Assembly: GCA_022822365.1 (NCBI GenBank)
Contig: JAJEBV010000001.1
Span: forward strand, 1 to 64,000
DNA from: Thermoanaerobaculia bacterium
Lineage (GTDB): Bacteria > Acidobacteriota > Thermoanaerobaculia > Multivoradales > Multivoraceae
Direction of reading: 5' to 3'
Length of the DNA: 64,000 bases
This document shows positions 8,131 through 16,232 of the stretch, one piece after another. Under the pieces are notes generated by a model. That model was not told where the DNA came from. It did no database searches and was given only the letters and a program-made list of their open reading frames with translations. Every line of letters begins with the position of its first letter. The stretch's first letter is position 1. The position numbers and the translations under genes are program-made.

Positions 8131-9200
8131 GCCGCGACCGCTTCGAGCCGCCCGGCCTCTACGCCCAGCCGCTCGCCGGCGGCGACGATCTGACGCCAGG
8201 ACTCGGCGTCGACCGGGATCGCTTCGGCCCGCTCGACGCGCATCGCACGTTCCGGGTCGCCGGGCACGAGCACGGGCTCTTCCGGGTCGGCCGCCGGCGA
8301 TGCCTTGACGTGGGCGACCAGGGCGGCGAGTTCGTGCTCCATCGCCGAACGTGGGACCAGACGTTCCGGATCGAAGACGATCATGAACATGTTGTTGCAG
8401 ATCGTGCCCTCCACCTCGTGCTCGGGCTGGGAGGTGCGGCCGCCGCTCAGCATGCCGCCCAGGAGTTCGCAGAACACGGCCAGGCCGTAGCCCTTGTGGT
8501 CGCCGAAGGAAGTGAGCGCGCCGACAGGCTGCTTGAACAGGACGCCCGGGTCGCGGGTCTTGCGGCCGCGGTGGTCGATCAGCGAACCTTCGGGCGTCTG
8601 CTCGCCCTTGTTGTGCGCCACCCGGGCCTTGCCGTGGGCGATCCGGCTGGTGGCCATGTCGAGGAGAATCGGCGGCTGGGCTTCGCTGCCGGGCAGCGAC
8701 AGGCAGATCGGGTTGGTCGAGTAGCGCGCATCGGTGCCCCGGTAGGGCGCGACCAGGGCCTGGTGGCCGACCACGTTGACGAAGTGGAGCGAAGCCAGGC
8801 CGGCGTCAGCCACCTGCTCGCCGTAGGTGCCGATCCGGCCGAGATGGTGGCAGTAGCGGACCGGCGCCAGAACCACGCCGGTACTCCGGCAGCGCTCGAT
8901 CGCCGCCGCCGTCGCCTGGCGGCCGACCACCTGGCCGTAGCCCATGCCGCCGTCGAACATCATGATCGCGCCGTCGTCACGGACCAGTTCGACGGTCCGG
9001 TTCGGCTTCAGCGTGCCGTTGCCGAGGCTCCGTTCATAGGCGGGAAGCATGCCGACGCCGTGGCTGTCGTGTCCCGAGAGGTTCGCCAGCACGAGGTGGT
9101 CGGCGACGATCCGGGCTTCCTCCCGCGCGCTGCCGCCGGCTTCGAGGATCATCGTGGCTGCTTCGCGCAGCGCCCGTGGGCGGATGTCGATCGATTCCAA
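8127..9200 (-). CDS. Malate/L-lactate dehydrogenase (Ldh) family oxidoreductase
   Basis: A 357-residue NAD(P)-dependent 2-hydroxyacid dehydrogenase of the Ldh/ComC/YlbC type, a fold distinct from classical LDH. The family active-site His region is clear in SGHDSHGVGMLPAY (about residues 42-55). Other conserved blocks are DGGMGYGQVVG, NPICLSLPG, DMATS and DHKGYGLA. Substrates in the family include malate, sulfolactate, ureidoglycolate and 2,3-diketogulonate; none can be chosen here. It is divergent from the DUF1080 gene with 103 bp between starts and convergent with the esterase, where the stop codons overlap. Confidence 0.88.
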   Translation of the reverse strand: MESIDIRPRALREAATMILEAGGSAREEARIVADHLVLANLSGHDSHGVGMLPAYERSLGNGTLKPNRTVELVRDDGAIMMFDGGMGYGQVVGRQATAAAIERCRSTGVVLAPVRYCHHLGRIGTYGEQVADAGLASLHFVNVVGHQALVAPYRGTDARYSTNPICLSLPGSEAQPPILLDMATSRIAHGKARVAHNKGEQTPEGSLIDHRGRKTRDPGVLFKQPVGALTSFGDHKGYGLAVFCELLGGMLSGGRTSQPEHEVEGTICNNMFMIVFDPERLVPRSAMEHELAALVAHVKASPAADPEEPVLVPGDPERAMRVERAEAIPVDAESWRQIVAAGERLGVEAGRLEAVAA

Positions 9201-9246
9201 GGCTGCCTCCTCGCCATGGCCGAACGGCCGGAAGCGGCGATCCTAG

Positions 9247-9262
9247 CCGGGTGTGCACCCGG
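9247..9262. promoter_or_regulatory. Inverted repeat in a divergent intergenic region
   Basis: CCGGGTG-TG-CACCCGG: 7-bp perfect arms around 2 nt, midway between the starts of the Ldh-family gene and the DUF1080 gene. The position and symmetry fit an operator for one or both genes; a small cruciform with no function is equally possible. No regulator gene is adjacent. Confidence 0.35.
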
Positions 9263-9303
9263 TAAGGCGCACTTGGGACAAGGGACGGTAAGCTGACGCT
9301 TCG

Positions 9304-10695
9304 ATGCGCCCCTTCGCAGCTTCGTCGTTCCCGCTGGCCGGTTTGTTGCTGGTCCTGCTCGGCGTAGCCGCGCCCGGGCTTTCCCAACCCGATCCCGATT
9401 CGGGCTGGATCGACCTGACCGCGGGTGGCCTCGAGGAGGGATGGAGGCAGCTCGGCGGCGCCGCCGAGTACGCGCTGGAGGACGGGGTCGTCGTTGGCAC
9501 CGCGGTGATCGAGACGCCGAACTCCTTCCTGGCGACGAAGGAAGAGTACGGCGACTTCGCCTTGCAACTGGAGTTCAGGATCGACGAGGGGCTCAACGCT
9601 GGAGTCCAGATCCGCAGCCACAGCGATCCGGACTACTGGAACGGAGCCGTGCACGGCTACCAGGTCGAGATCGACCCCAGCGAGCGTGCGTGGAGCGCCG
9701 GCATCTACGATGAGGCCCGGCGCGGCTGGCTGTTCCCGCTGTCCGTGAACCCCGCGGCGAGCCGGGCGTTCCGGCAGGGAGACTGGAACCACCTCTACAT
9801 CGAGGCGATCGGCCCCGAGATCCGGACCTGGCTGAACAACGTCCCGGCGACGTTCCTGATCGACGAGATGACTGCGAGCGGCTTCATCGCGCTGCAGGTT
9901 CACTCGGTCGGACCGGACGACGGCGGCTTGCAGGTCCGCTACCGGAACGTCCTGCTGCGAACCGAAGACCTGGTGCCGAGCGGACGGTCGTTCCCTTACG
10001 TCGTTGACACGCGGCCGAATCAGCTCTCGGAGGCGGAGGCCGCGATGGGCTGGGAGTTGCTCTTCGACGGCGAGAGCACGAAGGCCTGGCGGGGCGCCCA
10101 CCGCGAGGACTTTCCGGAGACGGGCTGGGAGGTCCGCGACGGCGAGTTGACGGTTCTTGCGTCGCAGCCAGGCGCCGAGCGCGGCGGCGGCATCGTGACC
10201 CGCGAGACTTTCTCCGCGTTCGAGCTCCAGTTGGAGTTCCGGATGACCGAGGGCGCGAACAGCGGCATCAAGTACCTGGTCACCGAGGGCTACGGCTCGG
10301 CTCCGGGCACGGCGGTTGCCTTCGAGTACCAGATCCTGGACGACATGCGCCACCCGGACGCCGAGGCCGGGCGCGACGGCAACCGGACGCTCGCCTCGCT
10401 CTACGATCTGCTGCCCGCGACCAAGGTCGGCCGTTTCGTCAAGGGACCGGGCCGCTACAACCACGCCCGGATCGTCGTTCGCGCCGACGGCGCCGTGGAG
10501 CACTGGCTGAACCACCAGTTGGTGCTGGCGTTCGACCGGAAGTCGGCGGAACTCGACGAAGCGATCGCGTTGAGCAAGTTCGCCAACCGGGACGGGTTCG
10601 GCAGGTGGCCGGAGGGCCGCATCCTGCTCCAGGACCACAGCGACGAAGTAGCCTTCCGCAGCATCAAGGTGCGCCGGCTCGACGAAGCGGACTGA
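9304..10695 (+). CDS. Secreted protein with two DUF1080 (3-keto-disaccharide hydrolase-like) domains
   Basis: A 463-residue exported protein with a signal peptide (hydrophobic core about residues 8-26, cut near GLSQ). It has two DUF1080/LamG-like sandwich domains: one about residues 35-222 starting GWIDLTAGGLEEGW, and a second about residues 243-460 starting GWELLFDGESTKAW. Both contain the DUF1080 pattern 'F.LQLEFR...G.N(A/S)G(I/V)' (ALQLEFRIDEGLNAGVQIR and LQLEFRMTEGANSGIKY) and an end block with a H.LN or R.NV motif. Some DUF1080 proteins hydrolyse 3-keto-glycosides; others bind glycans. Context (sulfatase, TonB receptor nearby) suits glycan degradation but is not proof. The two copies have diverged clearly. 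Confidence 0.87.
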   Translation: MRPFAASSFPLAGLLLVLLGVAAPGLSQPDPDSGWIDLTAGGLEEGWRQLGGAAEYALEDGVVVGTAVIETPNSFLATKEEYGDFALQLEFRIDEGLNAGVQIRSHSDPDYWNGAVHGYQVEIDPSERAWSAGIYDEARRGWLFPLSVNPAASRAFRQGDWNHLYIEAIGPEIRTWLNNVPATFLIDEMTASGFIALQVHSVGPDDGGLQVRYRNVLLRTEDLVPSGRSFPYVVDTRPNQLSEAEAAMGWELLFDGESTKAWRGAHREDFPETGWEVRDGELTVLASQPGAERGGGIVTRETFSAFELQLEFRMTEGANSGIKYLVTEGYGSAPGTAVAFEYQILDDMRHPDAEAGRDGNRTLASLYDLLPATKVGRFVKGPGRYNHARIVVRADGAVEHWLNHQLVLAFDRKSAELDEAIALSKFANRDGFGRWPEGRILLQDHSDEVAFRSIKVRRLDEAD

Positions 10696-10721
10696 GACGG
10701 CCGGCAGCGTAGGATTCGCCG

Positions 10722-12002
10722 ATGCGCGTCCGCCTCGCCTACGGCCGCAGCGGCCTCGAGATCGAGGTTCCGCGTGAGCGGACGACCGTCATCGAGCCGG
10801 TCCAGGCGCCGGCGCTCGCGGATCCCGACGCCGCTCTGACCGCGGCGCTACGCGCTCCGGTGGCCGGGCCGCCGCTGCGGCAACTGGCGAGACCCGGGCA
10901 GACGGTGGCGATCTCGGTCTGCGACATCACCCGGGCGCAGCCCCGCCGGGAGATGATCGGCGCCGTGTTGCGGGAACTCGACGGTGTGGTCCGTCCGGAG
11001 GACGTGACCATCCTGATCGCCACCGGCACCCACCGGGCGAACACGCCGGGAGAACTCCGGGCGATGCTGGGCGAGGAGATCCTCGGCGCCTGTCGCGTGA
11101 TCAACCACGACGCCCGCGACGACTCCTCGCTGGTCGATCTGGGGCAGAGCGGCAAAGCCGTTCCGACCCGGCTCTGCCGTCACTGGCTGGAGGCGGACCT
11201 GCGGATCACGACCGGCTTCGTCGAGCCGCACTTCTTCGCCGGGTTCTCGGGCGGCCCGAAGATGGTCGCCCCTGGGCTCGCCGGGCTCGAAACGGTGCTT
11301 ACCCTGCACGACGCCGCCCGCGTCGGCGATCCACGTTCGACGTGGGGGATCATCGACGAGAATCCGATGCACAGCGACATCCGGGCGATCGCGGCGCGGC
11401 CGGAAGCGAAGCCGCACATGAGCGTCGACGTTCTGCTGGACCGCCAGCAGCGGATCACGCACGTCTTCGCGGGCGAGCTCTTCGAGATGCACGCCCGGGC
11501 CTGTGCGGCCGCGAAGCCGATCGCCATGCGGGAGACCGGCCACCGCTTCGAGGTCGTGGTGACGACGAACTCCGGCTACCCGCTGGACCAGAACCTGTAC
11601 CAGGCGGTCAAGGGCATGTCGGCGGCCGCGCAAGTGGTCAAGGATGGCGGCACGATCCTCTGCGCGGCGGAATGCAGCGACGGCATCCCCGACCACGGCC
11701 GCTACGCGGACCTGCTCGGACGCGGTGGTTCGCCGGAAGAACTGCTGGCGCAGATCGAGGCTCGTCCCGTGACCGAGCCGGACCAGTGGCAGGTCCAGGT
11801 CCAGGCGCTGATCCAGCGCCGCGCCCGTGTGCTGGTCAAGGCGGACGGACTGAGCGGGGAGCAACTCGCCGCGGCGCACTTCGAGCCGGCGACGGACCTC
11901 GATGCGGCGCTTGCCGAATGCGTGGAGGCTCAGCCCGACGCGCGCGTCTGCGTGCTGCCGGAGGGTCCGCAGACGATTCCGTACGTCGCGGACGCGTCGT
12001 AG
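10722..12002 (+). CDS. larA: Nickel-pincer lactate racemase family protein (LarA)
   Basis: A 426-residue LarA-family protein. Family blocks visible are DITRAQPRREMI, ATGTHRANTPGE, the catalytic-core EPHFFAGFSGGPKMVAPG (about residues 167-184; the Lys is the residue that covalently holds the nickel-pincer cofactor in LarA) and NSGYPLDQNLYQAVKGM. The reaction is racemisation or epimerisation of a 2-hydroxyacid; many LarA homologues do not use lactate. The cofactor-making genes larB, larC and larE are not in this window, so it depends on genes elsewhere. It shares orientation with the DUF1080 gene (26 bp upstream). Confidence 0.88.
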   Translation: MRVRLAYGRSGLEIEVPRERTTVIEPVQAPALADPDAALTAALRAPVAGPPLRQLARPGQTVAISVCDITRAQPRREMIGAVLRELDGVVRPEDVTILIATGTHRANTPGELRAMLGEEILGACRVINHDARDDSSLVDLGQSGKAVPTRLCRHWLEADLRITTGFVEPHFFAGFSGGPKMVAPGLAGLETVLTLHDAARVGDPRSTWGIIDENPMHSDIRAIAARPEAKPHMSVDVLLDRQQRITHVFAGELFEMHARACAAAKPIAMRETGHRFEVVVTTNSGYPLDQNLYQAVKGMSAAAQVVKDGGTILCAAECSDGIPDHGRYADLLGRGGSPEELLAQIEARPVTEPDQWQVQVQALIQRRARVLVKADGLSGEQLAAAHFEPATDLDAALAECVEAQPDARVCVLPEGPQTIPYVADAS

Positions 12003-12130
12003 GCTTCGCCGGGTCGTCTATCATCGGCAAACCGTCCCTTGGCCGACGTCGCCCCGCGGCTGGCTTCCCGGTGTTCCCGCTTCGACTGGAGCAGGCGCCC
12101 TCCGACGCTTCTCAAAGGAAGGAGACAGAG

Positions 12131-12805
12131 ATGACGGAGAGCCATTTGCCGGAAGGACCGCACCCGTCGGCGGTGGAGCAGCGGGTGTGGGCGATGATGG
12201 AGCGGCATTCTGCGGAGATGGAGGATCTCCGCGAAAGACAGAAGGAGACGGCTCAGCAGCTGAAGGAGACGGCTCGGGAGTGGAAGGAGACGGCTCGGCA
12301 ACTGAAGGAGGCGGCTTTGGAGACGGACCGGCTCCTCACCAAGCAGGCCAAGGACGCCGACCGGCGGTTCAGGCAGGCGGACGGGAAGTTCGATTCCCGC
12401 TGGGGCCAGTTCATGGAGAGCCTCGTGGAGGGCGATCTCGTTCCGCTGCTGCAGGCGCGGGGGATCGAGGTGGACACGACTTCGGGGCGTTACAAGAAGA
12501 AGCGCAACGGCGAGCACATGGAGATCGACATCGTGGCCCTGAACGGCGGGGAAGCGGTCGTCGTCGAGGTCAAGACGAAGTTGAGGGCCGGGGCCGTGAC
12601 GCGGTTCGTGGAGAAGCTGCAGGTGTTCCAGGACTGGTTCCCGGACCACCGGCACCGCACGATCTACGGCGCGATGGCCTACCTGGAGGGCAGCGAGGAC
12701 GTTGCCCGGTACGCTGAGCGTCAGGGCCTGTTCCTGATCCGCGCCACCGGCAACAGCGCCAGCATCGTCAACGCGCCGGACTTCAAGCCGCGCGACTACT
12801 CCTGA
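12131..12805 (+). CDS. Coiled-coil protein with PD-(D/E)XK nuclease-like domain (DUF3782-like)
   Basis: A 224-residue protein preceded by a strong ribosome-binding site (AAGGAAGGAG) 6-7 nt before the ATG at 12131. Residues about 20-85 form a charged coiled coil with heptads of the type KETAQQL/KETAREW/KETARQL. Residues about 95-215 carry a nuclease-like core: an early Glu (ESLVEGDL), then the Asp in EIDIVALNGG and EVKTK, which fits the D...ExK catalytic pattern. Such DUF3782-type proteins are common in many copies in cyanobacteria and other environmental genomes; no biological role is established. It follows larA after a 128-bp gap and has no evident partner. Confidence 0.75.
   Translation: MTESHLPEGPHPSAVEQRVWAMMERHSAEMEDLRERQKETAQQLKETAREWKETARQLKEAALETDRLLTKQAKDADRRFRQADGKFDSRWGQFMESLVEGDLVPLLQARGIEVDTTSGRYKKKRNGEHMEIDIVALNGGEAVVVEVKTKLRAGAVTRFVEKLQVFQDWFPDHRHRTIYGAMAYLEGSEDVARYAERQGLFLIRATGNSASIVNAPDFKPRDYS
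12242..12325 (+). repeat. Four tandem 21-bp coding repeats
   Basis: Four consecutive 21-bp units starting at 12242, 12263, 12284 and 12305, each opening AAGGAGACGGCT (the fourth AAGGAGGCGGCT). Each codes one coiled-coil heptad in the nuclease-like protein. The unit length keeps the frame, so copy-number changes would lengthen the coil without breaking the gene. Confidence 0.85.
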
Positions 12806-12901
12806 GCCCGTTCGGGAGCGGCGACCCGACCCCTGTTGTCCGCGCAGGCGGACCCGTGCAGGCCGCCGGTGAGGGCATCGGCGCAGCTAGAGGAAGAAAG
12901 A

Positions 12902-12931
12902 AAGGGCCTCTCCGTTGCCGGAGAGGCCCTT
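12902..12931 (-). terminator. Intrinsic terminator of the TonB receptor gene
   Basis: A 13-bp perfect stem (12902-12914 with 12919-12931) with the 4-nt loop TTGC. Read on the minus strand it is followed by a pyrimidine tract rich in T (TTTCTTTCTTCC). It lies about 50 nt past the stop of the receptor gene, so it should end that transcript. Confidence 0.8.
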
Positions 12932-12941
12932 GATTCTCGAT

Positions 12942-12964
12942 GCTGCCGCGTCAGACGCGGCAGC
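12942..12964 (-). terminator. Second stem-loop after the TonB receptor gene
   Basis: A 10-bp perfect stem GCTGCCGCGT / ACGCGGCAGC around a 3-nt loop, between the receptor stop (12984-12982) and the main terminator. It lacks its own T tract, so it may stabilise the 3' end or add to termination. Confidence 0.5.
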
Positions 12965-12981
12965 TTACGGTTCCGTTCAGC

Positions 12982-15912
12982 CTAGAAGCTGAACCGGCCG
13001 CCGATCTGCAACTGGCGCGGGCTTGTCGTCAGGAACGACGGGATCCCGAAGTCGTCGGGGACGCTTCCGTTTCGGATGTTCCGCTGATTGAACCCGACGC
13101 CGAAGCTGTTCTCGTCGAACAGGTTGAACGCCTCGACGAAGACGTCGAGCCGCATGCCGTCGCCGAAGCGGAAGAACTTGCCGACCCGGAGGTCGATCGT
13201 CTGGATCGACTCGTTCCGTTCCGTGTTCCGGCCGACGACGACGCCGTTCATTACCGCGCGGTAGTCCGGGCAGTTCCAGCCGACCGAGCTGCAGTAGGCA
13301 AAGTCGACTCCGTTGTCGACCAGTGTGTAGGGATAGCCCGACTGGTAGTTCAGGATGCCCGAGATCTGGAAGTCGGCCGGCAACTGGATCATGCCGGTGA
13401 CCACCAGCCGATGCTCGATGTCACGGTCCGAGAGTCCCCAGTCGTAGTCCAGGTTGCCCGTGTCGGAGATCGTGACGCCCGTTGCCGAACGCTCGTTCGA
13501 GTCGGTGTCGCGGTCCTTGCCCCAGGTGTAGTGGGCGCCGAACTGGTAGCGGCCGGTGAAGCGCCGATTCACCTTCAGGGTGACCGCCTGGTACTCGGAA
13601 TCGCCGCGCGATTGCCGCACGAGAATCTCGGCGCATTCGGCGCCCTCGACGCCCGGGCACCCGCCGGTCCGGCCGTTCCACATGGGTCGACCGTATTCGT
13701 CGTAGCCGCCGAAGACACGGTTGAAGTCCGTGTTGCGCTGGAGGCCGGTCGCCTCGGCGTAGACGGCGTCGACGCCGCCGCTCCAGCCGCCACCGAGTTC
13801 CCGCTCCCAGCCAACGCTGGCGCGCAGAGTCTGGGCGTCGTCGAACTCGGGGTCGACGTACGAGATCGCGGGGATGATGCCCGGCGGCGGGTTCTCGTTG
13901 TTGATCGGCGTCCCGAGCGGCACGTAGCCGTTCTCGCCGGGACCGACGGTAATGCGGCCGTAGTTCGGCGGCACGCCGTTGGCCTGGACCTGGTTGGCGA
14001 ACAGCAGCGTCGGCGTGCGGCCGAAGAAGAAGCCGATGCCGCCGCGAATGACCGACCGGCCCTCGTCCTGGGCCAGGGCGAAGCCGAAGCGCGGCGCCAG
14101 GTTCTCCGTGTCCGGGATCTGGCGGCCGTCCGGGTGCAGGTGATCGAGGCCGTCCGGGTTGTCCGTGGACGTGTAGCGGAGACCGTAGCTCAGCGTCAGG
14201 TTGTCACGCTTCAGACTGTCCTGGCCGTAGAAGGCGAGAGCCTTCTGGGTCTCGTCGTAGTTCGGATAGGTCGAGTCACCGAACCAGATCCGGGCGGCGC
14301 TTGCCTCGTTGTTCAGGAAGTCCTCCGCGGACCGGAAGTCGTAGCGGCCGTCGCGGCTGCCCGCGAAGAGCTGCGCCAGGTCGTCCTTCGAGTAGTCGAC
14401 GCCGAACTTCAGGTCGTGGGCGCCGAACAGGTACGAGAAGTCGTTCTTGACCTGGAGCTGCGACTCCTCCACGAAGATCGGCAGGAAGTCGAACTTGCCG
14501 ACGCTGGCGCCGTTCCAGCGGAAGCGGACCTGGGCCTCGATCGGCGTGCCGACGCGCAGCGAAAGGCGGTCCAGATTGTCGTCAGCCGACTGGATCCGGA
14601 ACTCGTTCACGCCGCGACTGCCGACGACGGAAGTCATCGACGCGATGAAGGACAGCGTGTCCTCCGTCTTCAGGGACTCCTCGTCCAGATAGTCGCTCGT
14701 CCGCTCGAAGTCGGTCCAGTTGGCCCGCAGGGTGATCAGGTTGGCGTCGCTGATCTGGTGATCCAGCTTGCCGAACAGGATCTGGTTGCTGACGGAGCGC
14801 GTGAAGAGACCGGTGGCGGAGCCGTCGGCGTTGCGATCGAAGCCGTCGACCAGGGCGGCGAAAGCCGGCTCGGTCTGGGCCCGCTGCATGATCAGGTCAT
14901 AGACGCTGCCGCCGCGGTTCGTGAGGAACCGGGTGAACGGGATGTCCTGGTCGCGCTGGTCGATACCGAAGTAGTAGTGGGTGCGATCGCGCTTGAACGG
15001 ACCGCCGATCGAAACGCCGTAGTTCTGCGTGTCGAACGTATCCACCGGCCGCGAGCCGTCGCGTCCGTTGAAGTCGTCGAGCGGCGACGAGGGCAGATCC
15101 TCGGCCATGCCGTCATCGCGGAAGAAAGCGAAGGCGGAACCGCGAACCTCGTTGGTGCCGGACTTGGTGACCACGTTGACGAAGGCGCCGCCGTGCCGCC
15201 CGTACTCGGCCGAGAAGCCGTTGGTGATGACCTGGAACTGGCGAACCGTGTCCTGAGCGATGATCAGGCCGTCGTTCTCGGTCGCCTCACCGCCCCGGCC
15301 GTATCCGAAGAAGGTGCTCTTGTTGTCCGCGCCGTCGACCGAGAGGCCGCTGTACATGCCGCGCTGGCCGGCCATCGTCAGGAAGCCGCGGGAGCGGTCG
15401 CGCTGGACGCCGGGCGTCAGGATCGCGAAGTCGGTGAAGTCGCGGCCGACGGTGGGCAGGCTTTCGATCGCCACCTCGTCGATGTAGTTGGCGGCGCCGG
15501 AGCGGCTGACCTCGATGATCGGAGCCTCGGAGGTGACGGTGATGACCTCGGAGGTCGACTCGACTTCGAGGGTCAGGTTGACGTCCTTGATCTGGCCGAC
15601 CAGGACGGAGACATCGCTCTGCTGCGTCGTCTGCATGCCGGAGAGCTCGGCCGTCACCGTGTAGGTGCCGACCTGGAGCGCCTTGGCGCTATAGAAGCCG
15701 TTGGCGTCCGAGATCACGGCGCGGGCGATGCCGGTGTCCTGGTTGGTGGCGGTCACCGTGGCGCCGGGAATGGCGTCGCCCTCGACATCCGAGATGAAGC
15801 CTTGGACGGTGCCGGTGATCGTCTGGGCAAGCCCGGCGCCGCCGATCAGGAAGGCGCAGGTCGATGCCAGGAGGATTGCAAGAAGACGTGCCCGGGGGCG
15901 GGTCGACTGCAT
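12982..15912 (-). CDS. TonB-dependent receptor, Oar-like, with carboxypeptidase-regulatory-like domain
   Basis: An outer-membrane receptor of 976 residues from the ATG at 15912; that start has a good ribosome-binding site (GAGGAG, 8-9 nt away) and places a signal peptide (RLLAILLASTCAFLIGGAGLAQ) at the N-terminus. An ATG 48 nt further upstream is less suitable. After the signal comes a carboxypeptidase-D regulatory-like beta-sandwich (TGTVQGFISDVEGDAIPG... to about residue 95), then a plug (TSEAPIIEVSRSGAANYIDE... VDGADNKSTFFGYGRG) and a long Asp/Gly-rich beta-barrel ending in GGRFSF, the aromatic C-terminal signature of barrel proteins. This architecture is typical of the Oar/SusC-like receptors amplified in Acidobacteriota. 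The ligand is unknown. It has its own promoter and terminator and is thus monocistronic. Confidence 0.93.
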   Translation of the reverse strand: MQSTRPRARLLAILLASTCAFLIGGAGLAQTITGTVQGFISDVEGDAIPGATVTATNQDTGIARAVISDANGFYSAKALQVGTYTVTAELSGMQTTQQSDVSVLVGQIKDVNLTLEVESTSEVITVTSEAPIIEVSRSGAANYIDEVAIESLPTVGRDFTDFAILTPGVQRDRSRGFLTMAGQRGMYSGLSVDGADNKSTFFGYGRGGEATENDGLIIAQDTVRQFQVITNGFSAEYGRHGGAFVNVVTKSGTNEVRGSAFAFFRDDGMAEDLPSSPLDDFNGRDGSRPVDTFDTQNYGVSIGGPFKRDRTHYYFGIDQRDQDIPFTRFLTNRGGSVYDLIMQRAQTEPAFAALVDGFDRNADGSATGLFTRSVSNQILFGKLDHQISDANLITLRANWTDFERTSDYLDEESLKTEDTLSFIASMTSVVGSRGVNEFRIQSADDNLDRLSLRVGTPIEAQVRFRWNGASVGKFDFLPIFVEESQLQVKNDFSYLFGAHDLKFGVDYSKDDLAQLFAGSRDGRYDFRSAEDFLNNEASAARIWFGDSTYPNYDETQKALAFYGQDSLKRDNLTLSYGLRYTSTDNPDGLDHLHPDGRQIPDTENLAPRFGFALAQDEGRSVIRGGIGFFFGRTPTLLFANQVQANGVPPNYGRITVGPGENGYVPLGTPINNENPPPGIIPAISYVDPEFDDAQTLRASVGWERELGGGWSGGVDAVYAEATGLQRNTDFNRVFGGYDEYGRPMWNGRTGGCPGVEGAECAEILVRQSRGDSEYQAVTLKVNRRFTGRYQFGAHYTWGKDRDTDSNERSATGVTISDTGNLDYDWGLSDRDIEHRLVVTGMIQLPADFQISGILNYQSGYPYTLVDNGVDFAYCSSVGWNCPDYRAVMNGVVVGRNTERNESIQTIDLRVGKFFRFGDGMRLDVFVEAFNLFDENSFGVGFNQRNIRNGSVPDDFGIPSFLTTSPRQLQIGGRFSF

Positions 15913-16232
15913 GGTTGGGTTTCTCCTCTGTGTCTGAGTGGGCGCCGTCGAACTCAACACGAGTTCACCGGCGTGCTGTTCACGCGTGGAAAGTTCGTCG
16001 ATTGTCCGGGGGGTGGCGGTGGTGGGGCGCTCGCGCGCAAGGCCACGAACCGGACACGACTATAAAGATCGCTTCGCCCCCCGTCAAAGGAGCGGGGTTC
16101 GCTTCAAGATGTTGAATCGTCGGGTCGAGCCGAGGCCCCATGCCGCGAGTCTCGACCGGGGCGTTGAAGCCATCGTGAAGGGATGCCTATGCGGGCAGGG
16201 ATGCCCGCGTTACGAGGGTCGTACGGCACACC
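15913..16232. other. 320-bp intergenic region upstream of the TonB receptor
   Basis: Holds the receptor promoter (16059-16087) and a leader of about 140 nt that is C-rich on the transcribed strand (the plus strand has the G-run stretch 16008-16027). From 16088 to 16232 I see no gene or recognisable element; gltD ends at 16233 on the same strand and its transcript could read into this stretch. Confidence 0.6.
16059..16087 (-). promoter_or_regulatory. Sigma-70-type promoter of the TonB receptor gene
   Basis: On the minus strand, TTGACG (16087-16082), a 17-bp spacer and TATAGT (16064-16059). Five of six bases match consensus in each box and the spacing is optimal. Transcription should begin near 16052, giving a leader of about 140 nt. 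The two boxes are the only AT-rich islands in this stretch. Confidence 0.75.

Noticed and set aside
16008-16027. G-run stretch as a possible G-quadruplex in the receptor leader
   Set aside because: Only irregular short G runs in a very GC-rich genome; not convincing without a folding calculation.
12940-16065. 1041-codon open frame on the plus strand opposite the TonB receptor
   Set aside because: Antisense shadow: its product is a Val/Arg/Ala/Asp-rich string without family motifs, while the minus frame has signal peptide, plug, barrel, promoter and terminator.
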